From: Coccinella septempunctata
Taxonomy: Eukaryota; Arthropoda; Insecta; Coleoptera; Coccinellidae
Length of the DNA: 64,000 bases
Assembly (NCBI RefSeq): GCF_907165205.1
Contig: NC_058191.1
Coordinates: 42,502,943 to 42,566,942, forward strand
Reading direction: 5' to 3'
Shown in pieces: positions 46,601 to 58,400 of this stretch. The position numbers were made by a program, and so were the translations under genes. Within the stretch, counting starts at the first letter, position 1. The number at the start of each line of letters is the position of its first letter. The notes under the pieces were generated by a model that saw only the letters and a list, made by a program, of their open reading frames with translations, had not been told where the DNA came from and made no database searches.

Positions 46601-49600
46601 TTTGCTCCATGTCTATTCCTTGCCATTTGTTCTCCTCATAGTGTGCTTAGACCCCATTCATCTATCCAGACTCTCTGAAAATGTTTCGTTTATCAAACAT
46701 CCAGCAGTTGAAAATGAGATCGTTCTCGACCAAAGTTTGTCACATGGCCAAAAGATTGAATTACATCGACTAGGCACAACTTCGTACGTATTATTTTTTT
46801 ATCGGTTCTCATACCATCAGAAGTTATTGTTATTGGTCAACATTTCTGCCTGTACATTGTGTATTCCGGTTCCAATACTCTTTTGGGCATTCGTGAAGCG
46901 GATGTGAGCGAAAAAATTCAGCATGTGCAGATTTGGAACTTGACTCGCCCGACCATAAGGTCTTAAATTTTAAAGGATGCCCTCTCAGAATTTCAATGAG
47001 TCAAGATGAGATCATCGTCAGTTTTGCAATGCTGCTTAAGGCAAATAAGGTAGGAGCGCTTCGTCAGATGAAAGTTCCAAGAATTGTGCAGAGGATATTT
47101 ACACATCGAGCGAAACAGTCTGTTGTTATGTTGAGACTGAATGAATCCTGAGAGGGTGTGTCCAGAGAGACACTCTTGTCTATGGTGTGTCTATGTCTCT
47201 GAATGGGTTTTGGAAAAATCAGTTGTGGATGATTAGTCAAAGACGTCCTTCAGTTAGAATACTCTGTATGTTGGGTGGCAAGGGTGACGAATTTAGGGAA
47301 GAAATAAACAAGATGACAATTGGTTAGGCTATGGAATTTTGAAGGTCGATATTCTGTGTAACCATAATACGAATTGTGGGATCTATATCCTATGATGGAA
47401 ATTTAACAGTAGAACATTTTGAAGAAGAAATTATCTTGTCTTCTATAGCTTCATTGATGTTTGAGGAATGATCCGATAGTTAGGTCTTTTCAACAAGATG
47501 TAGCCAAAGGAAGTACAGCTGCAGAAACCTTAGTTATTCTGAGGAAAGTATTTCAAGATGGGCTCATTATTCTTAACACTGAATTTCCTCCAAGAAGTTA
47601 ATTCAATCACTGTAATAGCATTTTTCTGAAAAAGCAATATTCTGCCTAGGAACAATAACATAAGTTTGCTACTTCATAATAAGTGTCTTGTTCATATCTG
47701 ATTGAAGATTAAACGAAATTGAAAATGTTGCAGACCTTGAAATGTAATTTGTTAATTCATGTGCCACCTACTTACTATTAGTTTTGATGAAATAAACTAC
47801 AACCACTGTCTATATCCCATATCATTAGGAAGATTGATAATGATCATTCTTCTTTGAAGTCAGTAAACTCTAGACTCTAGACAGTGACTAAGAATATACG
47901 TTTCTTCCTTTTTTGATTTCAAAGAGAACTATTTTTGTACAGTATGAAACCTATCGTTACCAAAAATATTTCACTGCTTGTTTATGAAGATCCATTAAAG
48001 AAAATCGCCATAAGTATCGAAAAAGCGTCTTACATATTATAGGAAGGACAGTCCTTGTTTGTAAGGTTCAACTCGCATAATATTTCCGTTAACGTCTTAG
48101 CTTCCAGGTAGACACACCTAATTAGTATGGATCTGTGTCATCAGAAGCAAACTTCCAAGCATATATATTAGAAGTTTATTATGCCTTCGAGCTTATCCTC
48201 AATAAATTGCAGCTGCTCCTGCAGAATTGCGATTTGAATACGTCCACTCGTTGAAGATCAATCTTGATTATGGCCCTTTCTTTTCTAAGAACGAGACAAA
48301 GAGACACTGTCCCCGCCAAACCAATTGTAAAAAGTCAGAGACGCCGAAACCAGTTCTAAACGAATCGCATAAAAATATGAGCATCATTCAATGCAGCAAG
48401 CAGAAGAAGAAAAGAGGCATTTAGAGTGATTGATTCTTGAAGTCATAAAAGGAGAAACCATTCCAGAAAAAACTTGTCAGCTTCCCCAGACGTGTATCCA
48501 ATGCGGTATAGCTTCTTCGAAACATTCATGGTTACTTCAATGAATTCGTTTAAATAGAAGATTTTCCACGTTAGCCTCATTTCAAACTATAACAAACATA
48601 CTGACCACAAAAAGTGGTGTTCCCACTAATTTGTAGGACTCAAATTGAGTCATGACTTACGCAAATATCGACTGAAGAATCTATATGGTGGTCAAGGATA
48701 ATTTTCTTCAAAAATCTTTCGCTCTTCATGGAGATTCATCAACAAGAGTCTACCACGCATGGGTGTGATAAAGAAGAATGCCTTCATTAAGAATATTTAA
48801 CATGGATATGCTCCAGTGATATATATCGAAGTCAGTGTACCATGGTTTGAGTAATTTCTATAATAGAACATAGCCAGTAGGTGGAACGGCATTGTATTCG
48901 ATGATGTTTAACTTCATCATGGCGAGTTCATTAGGCACAGACTGTTGGAGGATATGGCTGCAAAACGGATAGTGAAATATTCTTGTGATATGTATGAACC
49001 GTCACATAACATTTTTGCAGAAATGTTGAAGCTAAACTTTGGAAGGTCGATCTGGAAAACATCGTTCGATAGAATTCTGAAGGATCGTGTGCATTCCTCA
49101 TTCTCCCAGCTTTCTTATCCTGAATACTCCATAAAAACACTTTTCCGCAATGAAAATTATACTTTCAATCATTCTACCTCCACTACCCCGACAGAAATGA
49201 AACTTTTCCAATTTTATCGCCACTTTTATTGGCCTGCAATGAAAACGCCGGAAAAGTAACTACCGTCGGTCCGTTTGACGTGGTAATTTCCACGAAAAAC
49301 GACCAGCAACTGGGTCATTAAGGATCTATTTCCAAGCAAAAAATCAATACCTAATATCCTGCCTTTCGATCGAAAATAACGCGTAGCGACAATGTTGCAA
49401 TCAGAATATCCGACTCTAATGAGCTATTAATCTAGAGTGCCATGTTGGATCTGTAATTTTCAATAGAAACTCGTCCAGATATCCTTATAAGGTGGACGTT
49501 GTTGGAATGGCGTCGTAAAAATAAACGAGCAGTAATTTCTGTAATTTTATAAGAGGCTTTGCGTAACTTACGACTGCAAATAGTGACACTATAATTTGTT

Positions 49601-51497
49601 ACGGGGAAAGTTGTAAAAAATAAGGGTGATAATTCATGCTTTGGTGGAAATTGAGATTCTGTTAAAATGAACAAGCAGCCTCAGGACCAACAACACGAAA
49701 AAAATAAAATTTTATGATAACACGATCTGCACAACCTAGAATTACTGGGATCAACTAGAATGATGTAGAGATTGATGGTGTTTTGACCTTAATAAACCTG
49801 CCTCTGCCACGAAACTCTATCAAAGGAAATATTCAGTTGATCAGCCACTCTAATCAGAACCGTAAATATAAAAAAAAGCAGAAAACTCACATATTTGTGA
49901 CTGCGAGAAGGAAATATCCAAAAGAGTTCTTATTTTCAGTACCACTGCCTCAGTTTGTTAGACACATTTTCCTTGGATGATCAATCATTTTGGTGCCTCA
50001 TTTTCTTCTACGCCAAAAGCATTTGGGCCATATATGGACTTTGAAGATTGATTTATGCCATTTCTGGCATATCATAAAATGCCAAGAAGATACTGACCGA
50101 AAGATTTCATTCGAAACTTATCAAAACTCTTCGTGCTCTCTTGAAAACGGTTACGAAGATTACTGACAACTATTTCCATCATTCAACCCATTTAAACTGA
50201 GCCATAAATCCCACATAGAGAAGGAGACATAAAATTTTTATAGTTCAAGATATGGGACAATTCCAGAGAGGGAATGAGTAGATATAGCGGTGAAAATAAG
50301 GAAATATAATCCGTTTTAAATCTATCATGAATATTTTCTTCGATATCAAATCTTTTAGGGGTAGGAAAGTGAGTTGCACAAAGTAAAATCATCAGATTTC
50401 TCGTTTGAAATGATCTAAAACTAGATGCTTGGGTTGCGCAACTGATTCAGTCGGAAACAAAAAGAGAACGAAGCAAGGGACGTGGCTGTCTTAGGTCATG
50501 TAGCTATGGATCCGACCTTTAGTACTGAGAAAGCCTTCGAAGGAAAACAGAGGGATCAAAGGCGATCCCATTTCGAGGAAACATCTGAAAAGAGAAGAAT
50601 GAGTGCCATTTGTACCTTGGTTTAGACTAATCCAGTTTATATGGATGTGATTTATCTTATATTCGAATAATATGTTGTCGTGTCAGCTTATGTGTGAGGT
50701 AAATGTTTGGTTTGCAGCTGCAGCCGAAGTATCAATATTTACGGCCAAACGATGACAGGATAACCACGTTTCCATATATGGATTACGTATACATTCGCAG
50801 AATATCGCGTTTTGATTTCCTGTGATTTTACGAATTCCATAACCGTCAGCGACGTTCGCAAATGGGTGGGACAGATGGCCCTAATGTCGAATCACTCATC
50901 TCTGCGGTTCACCCACGATTTATTTTTAGAAACATCACGTAATGAATGAAAAACTGTACTTTTGTATTCATCCACGACACGTATGTAGGTCACGACCGGT
51001 AATATATCTACTGAAATTGGCCAGAAATGAGTAATGATGGCGTATTGTATTGTTGCACGTAAAAACGCGTAGGATGGACTTGGAGGTGCACCCTTATCTG
51101 AGTTTCGCACCCTTTTATCAAGTCCATTACACGATGAAAATTGTTAATTTGGGTTGTTCGGCTAGCTGATGGCCCCCTTTCAACTTTTAACGTTCAATTT
51201 CATTAGACGCCAATATGGTTGCGTGAAGACGTGTTGAAATTGACCTAGAGAGAAATTAGCAGAGATTTAGAGATTTATTCTTTTATGTCAGCCGCTTGAA
51301 GATGATGTGGTGCCAAAGAAATCTCAGAAAAACTAGCAGGAAAAACAAGATCACACAAGAAAGAGTTTCAGGAGAAGCAAGACCCTCTTAGGAAACTAGG
51401 ATGGATAATTCCAAAGAGTTCCTTTAGAATTTCAACATCATACGAGATCTAGGAAGTATCTTGATCTTGTCAAGAATATGTTACACCTCCTAATTTC

Positions 51498-51551
51498 CAA
51501 CATCTTCTTACTTTAACATCTTCTTACTTTAACACCTCCTTACTTCAACAT
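51498..51551. repeat. short tandem repeat, 17-bp unit
   Basis: About three copies of aacatcttcttacttta, with the last copy diverged (aacacctccttacttca). Noncoding. Confidence 0.7.
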
Positions 51552-53330
51552 GATTACGCTGAATTATACCATATGACATTAGAAAAAGAACACAGAGATC
51601 TCAAATTGGTATTCAGGAGTCAGAGAGTAAAATGAAACGCTGTTGGAACAGTTCAAGCATTCTACGTTAAGCCCATCCATGGTCCTCCCATGTCTGTAAA
51701 CCACTTTCCACATACAACCAACTTTCAGATATGCTTGAAATATAGATCTTCGCGTTATATTGATACTGTGCGTCTTTTTCTCTTTTCCTCCACTTCACCA
51801 GCTTTCAAATAGTCTGATAAGGTTTCACCGAAGATGCCAAATCCATTTGTTCAACATGGTTAGCGTCTGGGAAATTGAACATCTGTTTTCCCGGAGTGCC
51901 TGAGGTGGAGACGAAAAGACTGAAACATTTCTGGAGTGACGTGGATTGTCACTTTGATTGTCAACCGACATCTATCATATTCGATTGGTATCAATCGAGA
52001 TTAGCGGGATGAATTTAGGGGAAAAATGGTCCAGATTATTGTGGGGATTGAAAGATTGTAATACTTTCATCGAAAGGAGGAAAATGTTTATGATATTAGA
52101 GTGAGAAATAAAGCTCATATTTCCATCGAAGTTAGAAAGTGGAAAATTATCATTTTAGCCATTCATATAGAGATTTTCCCACTGTTATTCAACTATTTTC
52201 TTCTAATCAAATAACTGCATTATAAATGTTTGTAAACATTCATGTTGGAGTATCAATAAACTGCATCCACGAATCGAAAATGCCTATTATCTTTTGAGTT
52301 TTCGAATTAATTGGAAATTAATTATCCACGAAGTGAATAACAAACAACGGTATGGCTTGGAAAATGCTCATCGTTCACCTGGACATTGAAAAATTCATTT
52401 TCCAATAAATCCATTAATCAATGTCACGCCAGGTGTGTTTAATCCAGTTAAAATGTATAATTTCTCTCCCTGTCGTATCCAGAATTTTCCATCTAAGTGT
52501 CACCCCCTGGTTCCTCCTTTTGTGAGACAAACTCATTTTCAGACCTGCCTTAAATCAGATATGTGACTATTTTCCTCTCAAGTTCAGCCTAATGCATATT
52601 GTTGAAATATTTACAGCGGCGTTCGTAAACAAAAGAATTGGCTAGTACCCAGTGTTTTCATTTAAATAAAAACAACAAGATTTATAAGCTTTTCATCATC
52701 CCCAGATTTCAGTATCATTTTCGTCTTATAACACGAAGGAAATTCAAATTTCATATACACTGCATATACTCTTTGGTTTTCAAATGGTCCCTAGATTATT
52801 CTACTGTAGTTTAGTACAATTTTGAGGTTTTTCCCAGTGACCTATAGAGTTCTTAATCTTATAACTATTGATGAAAAAAATGGTTCCTAGTGAAAAAAAG
52901 TGTTGATGACCTTTTGAAGAATTGGGCCAGATTTTTCAACAAAAATGATCCCTAATAACCTATTCATCTTTCGCTTTTCTTTCACAACAGTTTGAAGCAG
53001 TAATAGAGTAGTGTGCATATGCATACTCTATTTTCTTGCCTTGCAACATGCGATCGATTTATATGATACTATTTATAGTTCTACAGTTTACACTGTGACT
53101 ATTTTTTTTTTAATAAAATAATCTATTACAGAAATATAACGAAAGTATAAAGTTGAGTGAAGATACTCACGAAAATTTTAGAGAAAAGGTCATCAATTAT
53201 TTCACTCAATAATCCACAGGATGAATTAGAAGCACAATAACAGAAAAATACGGTTCGTCACTAAAAAAAAGTCGTTTTGAATCCACACTAAAACACAATT
53301 TTTCGTAAAATTCGCAGATCGTTTTCAGGA

Positions 53331-53435
53331 CTATTTTCGTATAACTTTTCCCACGGCAGTTGCGCTGGCAACTGGTGTGGATTCTCCTGCGACCACTCTC
53401 TCAACCTGCGGATAGGAGAGATCCGTTTGAACCAT
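53331..53435 (-). other. 34-codon ORF in a GC-rich patch, unassigned
   Basis: An ATG-to-stop frame on the minus strand (MVQTDLSYPQ..., ending GKVIRK) lies in a patch clearly richer in CpG than its surroundings. An acceptor-like ctatccgcag lies within it, so it may instead be the start of a spliced exon with the same frame (VERVVAGES...). No homology is recognised. It could be a small protein, a promoter-proximal exon or chance. Confidence 0.3.
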
Positions 53436-55200
53436 AAGCGCGACACTGCTTTTCTCGCATATTGTACCTATGAGATTCCCTTTCTGCATTTTTTCCTACT
53501 CTTGAAACTCTTTCTTGCAGGTGCATTTTTCTATTCACTTAAAGGTACTTAACAAGTGTATTTTACTCTTTATCAACTTTGAAACCCAAGTGACCGATAG
53601 TGACTGATGGTGCAAGCTGCAGATTACAGAAAATCTGTTATTTGATTTCTTTAGAGGATTTGAGGAGGAAGGTTCCTTTCCTCAATCTTCCTTTCTACTT
53701 AGTATCTAGTGTTCCAAGTTCAAACCTCCTCACTTGTATACCTACGCCTACATCCTCATAGATTCTGTCAAGGTACCTCATAAATGGTACTTTTATTCAT
53801 CACATTTCAAACCTCCCTTAAATCCTGGTTGATTAATTCCATGTCGTTAGTGCGCTAGATTCCCATTTTAAACTCTCACTTTCCAACGTTCAAATCTCTC
53901 CGGTAACGCGTCATACGCACCTCTGACCCTAGGCAAAATCTCATTTCCAATCTTCTTTTGTCGAGAGCAAGTAGAATGGAACATAGGGGAGCATGAATTT
54001 CAAGACGAGGAATCACAAAGGCACAGGTGAGACCGACTTACCTGAGCTCATAGCTGCGCCGGACTTTTGACCGCATCAACGACCACCGATGGGAATCTAT
54101 TGGTTTACACCGTTTGCATCGGGAGAGTGCTTAATCCTTTGTAGGAATAGGTATACTGTATTACGATTATACAGTCATTGAACATCAAAAATCAAGGTGA
54201 CAGGCTAGGAAAAAAAAAAAGACTCAAGGTGACAGATTAGAGTAGCCTTGCATACTATAATATCATTATTATGCAGCCTCAAGGTCTAGGCCAGGCAAGC
54301 CTTGCATCATTTTGATGTTCTCTTTACTCTCATATTATTCTATTATCACTTCAACGTCGCCATCTTCTTTTACTTCGAGAGCATTCACTATTCTCTCCAG
54401 CAAAGCGCATCCACCAAATGTATCTATCTTTCTGAGTGCATCCACCATTTCTCCAACATCGTGAATAGTTGTCGCGGTCCTCCGCTAGATTAACTTACCT
54501 GTAGGCCTTAAATTTTGAGGTACGTCGAATGTTTGTGAGAATCTACTGGGAGATATTTCAAGGAACTCCAATTTTTCCCATTCCTCGCCTCTTAAGGGTT
54601 CAAGAAGGATCTTAAATGGGTTTCTTTTTTTTATGGTTTGGACGATTCTGTACCATGATCTAGACAAATTTGAAAGAGCGAATTCATGTCACAAAGGCAA
54701 AGTCTACTTCATTTAAGAATTCAAGCAGAAAAACACGCTTCCTAATTAATGTACCGTGAGTATTTAGAAACCACAAAGTATTATTGAAATGAGATCCTCA
54801 AAATTGTTCAATATCAAAGAGTAGCATACACGGCATACTTGGATTTTTTCTATTTTACTTTCGCCATAGCATGTAGGAAAAATTAGAGCACAACAAATTA
54901 TGATCAGATGGAGTTCACTGCCTCTGCAGAGGAAGTAATCGCAGGTTGTCACGCAATCAACAAAAACCCACGCACAACTTCACTTATGTATACTCCCATC
55001 ATTTTCTTTTTCTCTTTGGGTCAGGCAAGGCTTTGTTGTAGCTTTTGGTCCTACACCCACGACGCCTTGTCGAGAGCTAATGAATATTCTGTATCGTCTG
55101 GAGCCGTAAAATACCGGTCGTAACATGGTGAGAAAATCTCTTTGTCACATTCCAATTATTTCAGAAATTTCACATTTCGGAGAGTTGCCTAAGTCACTAA

Positions 55201-55273
55201 GCCCGGGTAGCTCAGTCGGTAGAGCATTGGACTTTTAATCCAAGGGTCCAGGGTTCAAGTCCCTGCTCGGGCG
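55201..55273 (+). tRNA. tRNA-Lys (anticodon TTT)
   Basis: The acceptor stem gcccggg pairs with ctcgggc (one G-T pair) plus discriminator g. The D arm is agctcagtcggtagagc. The anticodon arm ttggacttttaatccaa presents TTT, and the T arm is gggttcaagtccc. Length is 73 nt, intronless. A TTTT run within 8 nt downstream serves as terminator. It is an isolated copy in front of the NAGLU 3' end. Confidence 0.97.
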
Positions 55274-55479
55274 TCTATTTTGTTTGGAGAATTCATGCTG
55301 ATGGTTCTTGACGAACCCACTCTTGAAAATTTATTCACACTCTTGTGAAATTTGACAGAGACTTCTTAAGAGTATGTCCTCAAGTCTATACAGAGTGTCA
55401 ATATGGTTTTGATTATTTGAAAATTTTTATATTTTAGGAATACGTAAAAAAACTTAGGTACATAAACGATTATACAGTA

Positions 55480-58400
55480 TTATTTAACCATTTTCACTTC
55501 TATTCCATCATCAGTGAAAGGTGATTCTTCAAACAAACCATCGATGGTTTTCAGGTCCAACTTGTATTCATTATTTCTTCCCTTCTTGCTCATCTTACAG
55601 AAAGATTGAAAGATTTTCCACCATTTTTGTGTTTTGAATCCCAACAGATTCGTGAAGTTTCCTGAGGATAATTGGCATCATCAAAACTAATCACCACATT
55701 TCTGAAGTCTTACCTGACGCCTTTCTAAATATTTCGGTTTTCTTGAAAGTGAACGGCTTCTCTACAGTTTCAAACATTTGCTGTCTTATGTGAGTCTCGT
55801 TGAAAGTTCCATTCTTCACGAGAATATCATTCGAATAGTCCAGGAATAACTTCCACCTTGGCCGAAGGAAGTCGGAAACAACACCTGAAACAAGATTTCC
55901 ATCAGATTGAAAAACCTGATTTATTTCCTTCACGAGACCCACCTGACCATTGCTTGATCGCATAGTTCATTATTTCCCCGTTGGGCCCCCATAAAGTCAC
56001 TTGGTTCCTTGCATTATATTCGAACAAATCCTTCTCCTACGGAAAATAAGAAAAAAATTAATTGACCTTTCGAAAATATACATGGTACCCACTTCAGGTG
56101 TTGAGCCTGCTTTTCTAGCAGATTTGATCCATTCGTCCAGGGAGAAAGCGTCATCAGTCAACAACACTTGGTCCAGGTTATCGAGGATATATACGGCAGA
56201 TTTTGCCAACGACCTAAAAAATTTTTCAGATTTTCAACACGTAATTATTCATTTCTGAAGGAGAGTGGGGATAAACTTACTGGAATTCACTGATTTGTTT
56301 TTTTTTGAAGGCACGTTTCATTGCTTCGTAAGCCATGTCGAACATCACTTGATGAGCTTGTCGTGTCATGTCCACCATGTCATGATAATAACCATAATTT
56401 ATCGCAAATATTGGAATTGTATGTCTGGCTTCCATGAAATCACCGAAGACAACGATGAATTTCCTGGTGTCGTACCACGCCTGCAATAAAATCAACATTC
56501 ACGAAAAAAAAAGAAAAAGCAAATTTTCATTAAAATAAAAATACTAACTGAAAAGAGGAAAACAATGAAATATTCGATCTCATTACATTAACGTTTACTA
56601 TATGTTTAACTGCTTTTCAGGTGCCATCTTTAGAGGCTGTATCTCAGCAGGGGCAGCTCAAAAAAAATTGTATGAAAGAAACACTATTTTTTGGCAAGGT
56701 ATAACCGCTTGAATTTTTTCGCAACTATTATTCTTAGACCCTGTATATTTTCTACTATTAACTACTTTTTCATTTGAACTTATTTCATCAGTTTTAATCT
56801 CAGTTTAGTAATTTTTTTCTGTATGTTTGTTGCCTGTTTGAAGAGTGACTCTTGACTTCAGTGTTTTCCTCATTCGTTATATACATATCTTTTTTCTAAT
56901 CCTGTTGAAATAATTATTGAAGGAAAATCTTGTTATTTGTTATTGGCAACGTCTATTCAATCTCACCAATAAATACTCACCCAAGGTTTAATAGACCAAC
57001 TAGGAGTTCTTGCTAAGGTGTATTGTCCCCTCATTCTACGTAGAGTTTTGAGGTTATAAAGGGTTTTCTGGAATGAAATCATGAATTATATGACAAAAAT
57101 ATAGAATTCCAGTGCCATTTATAATCAAGCAAAGTACTTCTTTACTGTAACAGAATGTTTTGAAGAAATGCTACTCCTAACATGGTTTGAATATTAGTTT
57201 TCATAATAATGTAAAGTTCGAATCCTCTGTATACGCCCCTGCCACCGCTCGAAAACATCGGGAACACTGTGCATATCAGTCTCGTTGCTGCGACAATATT
57301 CTCGAACACGGGTGTATCGATATAAAAGACGCGCGGTAGGCTCGAGAGGCAGTTACTGTTCTAAATAGAGAGAGTACAGTGAATTTCCGAAGAGTAACAG
57401 AGTACAAAATAGTGTAAGTAAATTAGTAAGTATGTATAGTTAAATTAAAGTAAGTCTTTGTACATAAATTAGTGTATTAGTTGTGTAAATACATAAATCA
57501 ATTAATTAACCCCGGAGAACTTTACAATAATGAATAATAGATAGCAGTAACGATATCGAAATTGGTGAAACCTCTTCAGAGCTGAGGGAATTGGCAACTA
57601 CGGCGACGTAGCCGAGGCCAGCCAACAGGTGAGTAGGTACTTCCAGAAAAGAATGAATAGGGCGATAAAAAAATGTAATATATATGTACAAACCTGGAAA
57701 TAACGCCAGCAGTTCTTGATAATAGGACTATCAACACCGTATTTCCTAACCGAGTAATCTGCGAACCAATCCGATAGATTGGTTGGCTTATCCCTCCATG
57801 CAGTCTCGGTCATCAGGTCGTAGATGACATAATTCTGATTTATACCTTCCATGGTCAATCCAGTACCTATCATGGTACTGTTGACGGCTTTCCTCGCCTC
57901 AATGGGCCTCTGAAATAGTTTCAAAAAAAGAATTGAGAAAAATGTTTGACATTCATCTCGAATTCTAGTCACCTCGTTTATAATATCGGAATTGCCGAAT
58001 AAACCAAGCGTTCCTCCGAAGTTGTGAAGCATGCACCAGATGTACGGCTGTCCAAAGTATTGGTCCAGCATGAAATATTGCGGAAACTGTTCAGATTGAA
58101 GGTCCAACACTATTATTTTTCCCTGTAACGGACGTTTCTGTTAGTAAACACTAGAATACGTGTAGGAGGCAATGAAAAGTTTCAATTCTAGTTTCATCAG
58201 AGCTTATATTGCCTGTTATGAAGGGGTTCCTACCTTTGGAACAGAGGTTAGCAATGCTTTGGCCCTATCTTTGGTCCAAAATGAGGCGTCATGTACGAAG
58301 AGCCAGTTTTGCATCAACCTGAAATGTGATTAGAAGACTTCCAAACATTTCCAGTGGAAAAATACTTACCAAATTGCTTTTGAATCTGCACCGGTCATTG

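Larger units (their letters stand above)
42720..55200. other. 12.5-kb stretch without a confident gene
   Basis: Mostly AT-rich sequence with short open frames and no recognisable domains on either strand. Supported contents are a decayed Tc1-like transposase (46305-46600), a short tandem repeat (51498-51551) and a GC-richer patch with a 34-codon ORF (53331-53435). The patch at about 54048 ends in a gtaagt donor on the minus strand. A long intron or a noncoding RNA is possible but not shown. Confidence 0.5.

Noticed and set aside
46602..46907. 101-codon hydrophobic plus-strand frame.
   Set aside because: No homology, no splice context, and it lies next to the decayed minus-strand transposase.
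46933..47151. Open frame with FKGCPLRIS, resembling the ligand-binding start of ionotropic receptors.
   Set aside because: The likeness covers only about ten residues, no channel pore or neighbouring exon is found, and the region holds transposon ruins.
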